Below, piece by piece: positions 1 to 6,389 of a stretch of DNA of 64,000 nt (its first letter is position 1; every line of letters starts with the position of its first letter). The stretch covers positions 95,895-159,894 of the forward strand of contig JAGHTO010000015.1 in NCBI GenBank assembly GCA_018065305.1. The letters are read 5' to 3'. The notes under the pieces are model-generated. The model had not been told where the DNA came from. It did no database searches and worked only from the letters and a program-made list of their open reading frames with translations. The position numbers and the translations under genes are program-made. The stretch is from Candidatus Cacconaster scatequi. Its GTDB lineage: Bacteria > Bacteroidota > Bacteroidia > Bacteroidales > UBA932.

Positions 1-600
1 TGCTATTTTTATTGCAAGGGTACAGGCAAGCGCATGCGCGATCTTGCCCGCGACCCGATGGACAACGGCTCGATAATCAGGATAACGGATGATTGCGCGC
101 ATTATGAGATAGTTGCCGACAGGCCGGTGATGCCGACTTCCGAGCTTCCTTCCCATCTTGCAGTCCACGCGCATCTGATTGCGAAGGGTTCTCCTTACAA
201 GGCCTCGCTGCATACTCATCCCATCGAACTCGTGGCTCTGACTCATTGCAAGAAGTGGTTGGAGAAGGATGCCGCCACAAGGATGCTCTGGTCGATGATT
301 CCGGAGACCAAGGCTTTCTGTCCCCGCGGTGTCGGCGTCGTGCCTTATCAGATGCCCGGAAGTGTGACTCTGAGCAATGCGACCATCAAGGCGCTTGACG
401 ATGACTATGACGTGGTGATGTGGGAGAAGCACGGTGTTTTCGCCGTCGATGTCGACATTATGAGCGCCTTCGACCAGGTCGACGTGCTGAACAAGTCGGC
501 GCTTATCTATATCGCATCCCGCAATATGGGTTTCGAGCCGGAGGGAATGACGGACGCCCAGATGAAGGAGATGTCCGAGGCGTTCCATCTGCCGAAGTAA
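1..600 (+). CDS. rhaD: Rhamnulose-1-phosphate aldolase, 3' part (5' end outside window)
   Basis: Class II (zinc-dependent) aldolase that splits L-rhamnulose 1-phosphate into dihydroxyacetone phosphate and L-lactaldehyde in rhamnose catabolism. The frame is already open at base 1 and reads CYFYCKGTGKRMRDLARDP, matching the internal 'F..TGSGK.FR' region of RhaD, so the gene begins before the window; the ATG at 34 is internal. Visible signatures are PTSELPSH (acidic residue near the metal), LHTHPIELVALT (two zinc His), a downstream GVG.vPY.mPG segment and KHGVF (third zinc His). Other rhamnose genes, if present, would lie to the left. It ends convergently with the ABC exporter gene, 49 bases away. 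Confidence 0.9.
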   Translation, partial: CYFYCKGTGKRMRDLARDPMDNGSIIRITDDCAHYEIVADRPVMPTSELPSHLAVHAHLIAKGSPYKASLHTHPIELVALTHCKKWLEKDAATRMLWSMIPETKAFCPRGVGVVPYQMPGSVTLSNATIKALDDDYDVVMWEKHGVFAVDVDIMSAFDQVDVLNKSALIYIASRNMGFEPEGMTDAQMKEMSEAFHLPK

Positions 601-649
601 ATGACGTTTGCCCTTTTGCGACGGGTAGTTGCTGTGGATGGATTCCAAA

Positions 650-2278
650 TCAGTCGAGCCGGAGAATTTCATCGGCATAGTTGAGAGCACATTCCCTGTG
701 GGTAATCATCAGTATCGTTTTGTGCCCTCTATATTCCGAAGCCAGGCGCTCAAGAAAGATTGCCTCTGTGGCGGAATCCAGAGCTGAGGTGGTCTCGTCG
801 AGAATCAAGACTGTTCCGGGATGCAGAAGGGCGCGGGCAATGGCAATTCTCTGGGCCTGGCCTTCGCTGAGACAGGAACCTCTCTCACCGCAGAGGGTGT
901 CAAGTCCGTCAGGGAGGTTATACACAAAATCGGCCGCGGCAATGTGCAGGGCTTGTCTTATCCTATCATCGTCCGCTTTATGATCCGCGAGGATGAGATT
1001 TTCACGCACGGTACCGCTCAGAAGGCTTCCTCCCTGTGGAACGTACATGAAATTGCCTATAGCGGCCTTGAAAGACTGGCCGTCGGCAAGTTCAAAGGAG
1101 ACATTACCTTTACCGGGACGCAGCAATCCCATTGACAATCGGGCGAGAGTGCTTTTCCCTCTACCGGTGCTGCCCATTATCACGGTAATTGTGCCGGCCT
1201 TGAATGTATGGGAGAAGCCGTCGAAAACGGGAATACCTTTCCCGGGGTATGAAAAACTGATATTGTCAAACACAAGCGAAGGCGCCTCGTCAAGAACGGG
1301 GCCATCGGTGAGTGCAAGAGCCGGAAGTGACTCCAGCTCGGAGAGCCTCTCTTCGGAACTCATTGCCTGGATGAAGGCCGGGATGTGCCTCGACAGGTCT
1401 GCAAGAGGTTTCTGCACTTGACCCACCAACTGCAGGAAGGCGGTCATCATACCATAAGTCACTATTCCGTCCCGAATGCCGAAGATACCCCATAGAAAAG
1501 CAGTGGTGTATCCCGCCATAAAGCCGAAACCGATAAATCCTCTGGCTATGGAAGTGTAGTTCAGCCTCTTGATATACGTTGCCTTCAGATTGTCCAGAAT
1601 TGAAGAGAACCTTTCCTTAACCCTGTCGAAACCGGACAGAGACAATGCCATCGCCCTGTTCTGAAGGCTTTCCTGAACGTGTTCCAGACTTTCGCTGTCC
1701 TGCTTTCTTATGCTGTCCGTCAGTCGGCGTTGCGTTTTGTAGAACATCTTGGAGCCCAGCAGGCCGAGCAGCATCAGGATAATCAGCAGAGTAAGCAGGC
1801 CCGGCGCCATCATCACAAGGAAGACGGAGGCGGCGATGAGTTGGCAGACAGTCACTATTATGTTGGGGATACGTGTGCACACGAGCTCTACCATCACGCG
1901 GATGTCCTCCTGGATGCGGTTCATTACATCTGCGCTGTGGAATTCCTCCGGCACGTCCCAGCTGCTGCCCATCACGTGGGAGAAGGTGCGGAGCCGCAGG
2001 GCGTTGGTCGCCTTGATTTGTGTGAGATTTTCCCAATAAGAACTCGCCACATTGCAGGCAATGCGCAGAAGCACAATCAGAATCATCAGCCACACATAGT
2101 CTTCTAGAGTTTTGTCAATAACCCCCGTGGCAATGTCAACGAGGCACTTGGATACCCACACGAACACGATGGATGCCGCTACGTTCACAAGACCTGTCAG
2201 CACGCAGAGCGCCACGTGCCACCGGAACGGCCTGTACACCGCCGCCATTCCCCTTATGCTGCTTCTGAAATCTTTCAC
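650..2278 (-). CDS. ABC exporter, fused permease and ATPase (half transporter)
   Basis: Type I exporter subunit that would work as a homodimer in the inner membrane. The first ~300 residues are hydrophobic transmembrane segments; the nucleotide-binding domain follows. Walker A (GSTGRGKST) lies near residue 368, the signature LSEGQ near 468 and Walker B with its glutamate (LILDETTSALD) near 489. There is no N-terminal C39 peptidase domain. Translation appears to start at GTG 2278, 12 bases after the PqqD-like gene; an ATG at 2248 is an alternative. It is the last gene of the kinase-peptidase-PqqD cassette, so a peptide or small modified molecule is the likely cargo (inference); the true substrate cannot be read from sequence. 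Confidence 0.88.
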   Translation of the reverse strand: MKDFRSSIRGMAAVYRPFRWHVALCVLTGLVNVAASIVFVWVSKCLVDIATGVIDKTLEDYVWLMILIVLLRIACNVASSYWENLTQIKATNALRLRTFSHVMGSSWDVPEEFHSADVMNRIQEDIRVMVELVCTRIPNIIVTVCQLIAASVFLVMMAPGLLTLLIILMLLGLLGSKMFYKTQRRLTDSIRKQDSESLEHVQESLQNRAMALSLSGFDRVKERFSSILDNLKATYIKRLNYTSIARGFIGFGFMAGYTTAFLWGIFGIRDGIVTYGMMTAFLQLVGQVQKPLADLSRHIPAFIQAMSSEERLSELESLPALALTDGPVLDEAPSLVFDNISFSYPGKGIPVFDGFSHTFKAGTITVIMGSTGRGKSTLARLSMGLLRPGKGNVSFELADGQSFKAAIGNFMYVPQGGSLLSGTVRENLILADHKADDDRIRQALHIAAADFVYNLPDGLDTLCGERGSCLSEGQAQRIAIARALLHPGTVLILDETTSALDSATEAIFLERLASEYRGHKTILMITHRECALNYADEILRLD

Positions 2279-2290
2279 TGCTGTGGGAGA

Positions 2291-2560
2291 TTATTCTTCA
2301 ATGAGTCCGGCTTCCGCCCAGGACCGGGCCAGCCTGGCCGCATCCGCACCGGCAACTTCCCCGTCCACTTCATATTTTTCGAGCAGCAGCTGCTTGATAT
2401 CTTCTACTGTAAATTCTTTTCCTGACAGAGCCTCCCAAAGATAAGCTGCGGTGTCGTTGAAAGAGATCATTTTGTTGAAGTTGACGAGGCTGCTGCCTTC
2501 CGCAACCACGATATGCTCCCTTCCGAGCTTGCGCATTTTGAATCCTTCCCTAATCTTCAT
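2291..2560 (-). CDS. PqqD-like small protein (possible RiPP recognition element)
   Basis: An 89-residue protein with the PqqD-like fold pattern: a short beta region (VVAEGSSLVNFN), the conserved 'N.tA..iWe.l' helix seen here as NDTAAYLWEAL, and a second helix with VEDIKQLLLEKYEV. PqqD relatives bind leader peptides of ribosomally made, modified peptides and hand them to enzymes. The gene overlaps the 3' end of the S26 peptidase gene by 11 bases and ends 12 bases before the exporter, so the four genes are translationally coupled. No radical SAM enzyme, cyclase or transglutaminase partner is adjacent, so its peptide client is unknown. An alternative start at the internal Met8-Met9 region is possible. 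Confidence 0.75.
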   Translation of the reverse strand: MKIREGFKMRKLGREHIVVAEGSSLVNFNKMISFNDTAAYLWEALSGKEFTVEDIKQLLLEKYEVDGEVAGADAARLARSWAEAGLIEE

Positions 2561-3002
2561 CTTTCATTATGATTTTATGTATGGTTCTTCTATACAATGC
2601 CAGAATACAACGTCTGACAAACGGAGGCAATTGTCTCCAGAGATAAGCACTCCCCGGAACACGTTTCCGGCCCGACGACCCCACGATTGCCATCACTTTC
2701 CCAAGGATATCCTTCACACCGACTTTTTCTGTTCCGCTGACGTTCCCGTCACCTCTCAACGTCACCTCCTCCTCTTTTACTGCAACTATGCGGTGCAGGA
2801 CATAATTGCCGGGGCTTCTCCGGGCCAGTACAATGTCTCCTGGCTGGAGAGAATTGCAGGCTTTTTTCCTTAGTATCACGCTGTCCCTGCCGCCTACGAT
2901 GAACGGCAGCATACTTGTGCCTTTTGTCATCAACTCCACGTCCCTGCCTTCGGCAAGAAGGGCTGCAACTTCCTCAAGAAGGATTTCATTCGGAAAAGTC
3001 AT
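2550..3002 (-). CDS. S24/S26 family peptidase, signalase (Ser/His) type
   Basis: A 150-residue protein with the core of S26 signal peptidases: GTSMLPF with the likely nucleophile Ser30, GDIVLARR, YVLHRIV with His70, and LRGDGN with Asp85. His in place of the usual Lys recalls the eukaryotic/archaeal Sec11 and SipW type. No clear N-terminal membrane anchor is visible; the C-terminal third is basic and amphipathic. The longer open frame up to 3278 is an antisense-free but out-of-frame extension inside the kinase gene. I chose ATG 3002 because it overlaps the kinase stop as ATGA; ATG 3008 is two codons upstream. In this cassette it may cleave the peptide handled by the PqqD-like protein (inference). 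Confidence 0.75.
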   Translation of the reverse strand: MTFPNEILLEEVAALLAEGRDVELMTKGTSMLPFIVGGRDSVILRKKACNSLQPGDIVLARRSPGNYVLHRIVAVKEEEVTLRGDGNVSGTEKVGVKDILGKVMAIVGSSGRKRVPGSAYLWRQLPPFVRRCILALYRRTIHKIIMKDED

Positions 3003-3901
3003 CTGCATACGGCTTCGTGGCATACTTGAGCCGCTTCTGCATCTGGGCGGCAGTCCAGGACAAAACAGGGTTGGGACAGGGCTATGGCCGATATGGTATC
3101 GTGAAGGCCGTCCGCCATCGAGGTGATGCCACGGAATCCGGAACTGGAAGCCGAAATCAGAGCGTATGCCTCCAAGGCCGAAAGAGGAGTGGCAGCATTG
3201 GTGGGCGAGCGGCGTATCTGCACCATGGCGCCCAGAGGCGCGCTGGCATTGCGGTAACAGGGAGTTTTGCCGCTCCATGGTGAGCCGTACACCGTCACGG
3301 AACCATCTTTGTCCACTCGGACTATGGGGTTGTCATCGTTGAGGAGTTCGCTCCCGGAAATGTTTTCCAGCCACATTCGGCTGTGTGTGCTCTTGCCGGT
3401 ACCGCTTTCCGCGAGGAACATATATGCCCGGCCGGAATTGACAGTTACAGAGGAATGCATCTCCAGCGTCATCATCCCGGCCGTGCTGAAAGCGAACATC
3501 AGCATTGTGGCGTTGTCGATGGCGAAGCGCCCTGCATTCAGGCCGGCAAATTCCAGCGCCCCCGACTTGAAATCATCGCTGATGCGAAGGCTCGCCACCT
3601 TGGGACTTCTGCCGTTCACAGCGAATTCAAGATAAAATCCGTCCGTATCCTTGTAAAAATCCGTCTGAGTCTCTTCCGGACTGTTGACGCCCACGAAAAG
3701 GGCCTCCATCCCGGAGGTATCAGCGGCGCTCCAAGATGAGGCTTCATGAACGTACAGGGTGAATATCGGCATCCCGTCATTGTCCCCGATAGTTGGAGCC
3801 ACGAACGGGCCATAGTTTGCCTTCATCCTTTCCCATAAGGGGGATGCGTCATCCATTACGATGGAGAAACGGTGGCCGGCAACGATGAAATCCTTACGCA
3901 T
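2999..3901 (-). CDS. HprK-like (HPr kinase/PEPCK-fold) serine kinase-related protein
   Basis: 300 residues. The C-terminal half has the HPr-kinase/PEP-carboxykinase P-loop AESGTGKST (164-172), an acidic LNDDNP pair (Asp189/Asp190) that would bind magnesium, and GSPWSGKT (206-213), the pattern of 'HprK-related kinases' found in peptide clusters (for example the kinases that phosphorylate some lasso peptides). The HPr-binding N-terminal domain of true HprK is not seen; residues 1-140 are a family-specific region. It is the first long gene of the four-gene cassette, overlaps the peptidase by four bases, and follows a 22-codon ORF. The phosphorylated target is unknown; a peptide product is a reasonable guess. 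Confidence 0.78.
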   Translation of the reverse strand: MRKDFIVAGHRFSIVMDDASPLWERMKANYGPFVAPTIGDNDGMPIFTLYVHEASSWSAADTSGMEALFVGVNSPEETQTDFYKDTDGFYLEFAVNGRSPKVASLRISDDFKSGALEFAGLNAGRFAIDNATMLMFAFSTAGMMTLEMHSSVTVNSGRAYMFLAESGTGKSTHSRMWLENISGSELLNDDNPIVRVDKDGSVTVYGSPWSGKTPCYRNASAPLGAMVQIRRSPTNAATPLSALEAYALISASSSGFRGITSMADGLHDTISAIALSQPCFVLDCRPDAEAAQVCHEAVCR

Positions 3902-3957
3902 GATTCGACGATACTTCCGTTTCTTTTCAGATTTTTAACAAAAATACACTTTTCCCT

Positions 3958-4026
3958 TCAGTTTTCCAGCAGGCTTATGTAACCAAGCAGGGCTGCAGCC
4001 GCTATTATTATGAACAGTCTCCTCAT
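3958..4026 (-). CDS. Possible 22-residue hydrophobic peptide ORF
   Basis: ATG at 4026 to TGA at 3958 reads MRRLFIIIAAAALLGYISLLEN: two arginines, a run of about 12 hydrophobic residues, then a short polar tail. It sits in the 172-base gap between meaB and the HprK-like kinase, in the same direction, 56 bases before the kinase start. It has no strong ribosome-binding site (upstream bases are A/T-rich, as usual in this phylum). It could be a small membrane peptide, a precursor handled by the downstream genes, or chance. A 10-base palindrome TCCGATCGGA (4057-4066) lies just upstream. Confidence 0.3.
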   Translation of the reverse strand: MRRLFIIIAAAALLGYISLLEN

Positions 4027-4075
4027 GTTATCTGTTGAATAAAAATCAAGCCATTATCCGATCGGACTGCATCAA

Positions 4076-5203
4076 TTATAACACTCTGCGGTATTTGTCC
4101 AGAAGTTCGGCGGCGGCGGTGAAGGATTCCAGGTCGCCCTTGAGCACTGCGTTCTCGTAGTCGGGCAGGAGAGGGGCGATTGAGCCGTTCTCATAGAACA
4201 TATTGCGAAGGTTTTCGTTTATGCTCTCATACATCCAGTATCTTGCTTGCTCGCGGCGCTTCTTCAAATAGAATCCGTTCTCCTGAACGAGTGTGAAATA
4301 ATCCTCGATTTTCTTGAGAATCACGTCGAGCCCCTCCTTCGTGACCGCTGATGAAGTGACTGCGGTGGGCATCCATCCCGATTCAGTCGGCGGGAAAAGA
4401 TGCAGTGCGTTGGCATAGAGCGCGCGAGCCATCGATGCCTTCTCCACATTATTGCCGTCAGCCTTTGTAATCGCGATAAGGTCGGACATCTCCATTATGC
4501 CGCGCTTGATTCCCTGCAGGTCGTCTCCGGCGCCGGAGAGCATCAGAAGCAGGAAGAAGTCGCTCATTGAATGAACGGCCGTTTCGCTTTGGCCGACTCC
4601 CACCGTCTCTATGAAAATCACATCGTAACCAGCAGCTTCACACAGCAGAATGGTCTCTCGGGTTTTCCTTGCCACTCCACCGAGGGAACCTGCGCTTGGG
4701 CTGGGGCGTATGAATGCGTTGGGGTCGTTGCAGAGGGTCTCCATACGGGTTTTGTCGCCGAGGATGGAACCTTTGCTCTTCTCGGAGCTAGGGTCGATGG
4801 CCAGTACAGCAAGTTTGTGCCCTTCGTTCGTGATATATGAACCGAAAGCCTCTATGAACGTGCTTTTGCCGGCTCCGGGGACGCCGGTGATGCCGATTCT
4901 CATCGTCTTCCTGCCGTTGGAGATGGCCTGGCAGCGCTGGATTATCTGCGATGCAATCGCGCGGTGTTCCGGCAGATAACTCTCGACAAGCGTGATGGCC
5001 TTGCTGAGAATGGTGGTGTCACCCCTTGTGATACCCTCCATATATTCGTCGACGGAGAGTAGGGAAGGCTTCTTTTTGAATACCCGCGTCAGATACGGAT
5101 TTACAATCGGGGGCTGTTCCACCCCCTCGTTGACCTTCAGTTTTGTCTCCTTGTTATCGTAATCGGGGAAGAAATCCCCCTGGTGGTTCTTGTCTATCGC
5201 CAT
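4076..5203 (-). CDS. meaB: MeaB-type GTPase, methylmalonyl-CoA mutase chaperone
   Basis: G3E GTPase of the MeaB/ArgK group (375 residues, slightly longer than usual through an N-terminal extension of ~40 residues). It protects and reloads the B12 enzyme methylmalonyl-CoA mutase, which in Bacteroidales serves succinate-propionate fermentation. Seen: P-loop GVPGAGKST (107-115), the ETVGVGQSE switch region, and ITKADG corresponding to the NKxD guanine motif. The mutase genes are not in the window. The start is two bases downstream of the DUF1573 gene stop, so both are probably on one transcript. Confidence 0.92.
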   Translation of the reverse strand: MAIDKNHQGDFFPDYDNKETKLKVNEGVEQPPIVNPYLTRVFKKKPSLLSVDEYMEGITRGDTTILSKAITLVESYLPEHRAIASQIIQRCQAISNGRKTMRIGITGVPGAGKSTFIEAFGSYITNEGHKLAVLAIDPSSEKSKGSILGDKTRMETLCNDPNAFIRPSPSAGSLGGVARKTRETILLCEAAGYDVIFIETVGVGQSETAVHSMSDFFLLLMLSGAGDDLQGIKRGIMEMSDLIAITKADGNNVEKASMARALYANALHLFPPTESGWMPTAVTSSAVTKEGLDVILKKIEDYFTLVQENGFYLKKRREQARYWMYESINENLRNMFYENGSIAPLLPDYENAVLKGDLESFTAAAELLDKYRRVL

Positions 5204-5205
5204 AT

Positions 5206-6297
5206 TTATTCTATTATTCCGGAAATGAAAAGATTGAGAATCGGTTTGTCCGGGTCGTTGGTCACAATCGATATCACATCGACAATTTCACCGGTCCCCT
5301 TGATTTTTGAACTGTCGAAAACTATCTTCAAGTTGTAACTTTCCCCTGGCTGAATCGAGACAGGACAGTCGTCACTTGTCACACTGCCGGGGGTCTGTGA
5401 GTCAATGGAGTAGAGTTTCAGGGCCTTCCTGCCTTTGTTGCGTATGGTGAATGATTCCTGAAGAACCTGTCCCTTCGTAATCTGACCGAATTCGAAATAA
5501 CTTTTGTCAACCGTCAGTCTCGGCGAACTTGCAAGGTCCGTTTTTGTCAGGCCTCCGAAATTGTCCTTGACCATCGCGTCAATCCTGATTTCGACAGGCT
5601 GGGTCTTTCCGTCCACGCACAGTTTGAATTTGAAGGAGTTCCTGCCCCAAATCTGCGGAGTGATTTTGGAAAGGTCGACGGAATAGATCATCTTCGACAA
5701 CTGACGGCCTTCGATTCTTTCGGGCTCAAAAGAGACGGTCAGCCCTTCGGAAACCTCGACCGCTGATATTTCTACGGCGGATTTCCCCGTATTGGCTATC
5801 TGGACATAATCCTCCTTGGCGTTTCCCTGATCAAGATATCCCAGGGAGTATACGGTCTTGCGGAGACCGATCGGACCTGCCAGCACGTCATACATCCGGG
5901 CCAGGTCCTTCTCCTTTTTGTGTGAATAACCTCTCAGTCGAAGTATCACCGGCCTGTCAACGTTAGAGATGTAGACGGTCAGAGACTTGTCGAAGGCCCC
6001 TTCACCCTGGTCGTTGCTGAACCTGGCATTGATGGTTCCCTTTTGTCCGGGCAATACCGGCTTCCTGGTCCAGTCAGGGGTGGTGCAGCCGCAGGATGAA
6101 ACGACATTGTGGATGACAATCGGCGAGTTGCTGACATTCGTAAAGGTGAACAGGCATTTAACGGCTCCGTCACTGATCAATATGTCTCCGAAATCGTGGA
6201 TTTTCTTGTCGAAAGAAACTACCTTTTCAGCAGTTTCCGCATAAGAGTCGGCAAACAGTGTAAAGATGAGAACTGCTATGGCTGCGATTTTTTTCAT
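5206..6297 (-). CDS. DUF1573 protein, secreted
   Basis: 363 residues with an N-terminal signal peptide (MKKIAAIAVLIFTLFADSYA). The first domain (about 25-125) shows the DUF1573 hallmarks: 'FDFGDI'-like HDFGDILISDG, an Ig-like F.f.N.s.spi..hnv pattern and the SSCGCT motif (Cys69, Cys71), ending with GQKGTINARF. A second, Cys-less copy lies near 265-360 (FEFGQITKG ... GESYNLKIVFDSS). DUF1573 modules are ASH/Ig-like beta sandwiches of unknown role common in Bacteroidota. It is driven by the TATCTTTG box at 6317-6324 and is followed closely by meaB. Confidence 0.85.
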   Translation of the reverse strand: MKKIAAIAVLIFTLFADSYAETAEKVVSFDKKIHDFGDILISDGAVKCLFTFTNVSNSPIVIHNVVSSCGCTTPDWTRKPVLPGQKGTINARFSNDQGEGAFDKSLTVYISNVDRPVILRLRGYSHKKEKDLARMYDVLAGPIGLRKTVYSLGYLDQGNAKEDYVQIANTGKSAVEISAVEVSEGLTVSFEPERIEGRQLSKMIYSVDLSKITPQIWGRNSFKFKLCVDGKTQPVEIRIDAMVKDNFGGLTKTDLASSPRLTVDKSYFEFGQITKGQVLQESFTIRNKGRKALKLYSIDSQTPGSVTSDDCPVSIQPGESYNLKIVFDSSKIKGTGEIVDVISIVTNDPDKPILNLFISGIIE

Positions 6298-6316
6298 ATT
6301 ACGATTCTTTCAGGTG

Positions 6317-6324
6317 CAAAGATA
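6317..6324 (-). promoter_or_regulatory. -7 box (TAnnTTTG) for the DUF1573-meaB transcript
   Basis: TATCTTTG on the minus strand, 19 bases before the ATG at 6297. It matches the Bacteroidota -7 consensus. No convincing -33 TTG at the expected distance. Confidence 0.6.
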
Positions 6325-6346
6325 ACTTTTTATATGGCAATTTTCA

Positions 6347-6354
6347 TACCTTTG
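6347..6354 (+). promoter_or_regulatory. -7 box (TAnnTTTG) for the M16 protease operon
   Basis: TACCTTTG, 35 bases before the ATG at 6390. Divergent from the DUF1573 promoter 22 bases away. Confidence 0.6.
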
Positions 6355-6389
6355 TTATTTGTTGTGATTTCCAATTGTTTCAAAATATT

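Noticed and set aside
3958..4026. Reading the 22-residue ORF as a lasso-peptide precursor (Gly15 to Glu21 ring)
   Set aside because: Only one residue would remain as tail and the usual Thr at the penultimate leader position is missing.
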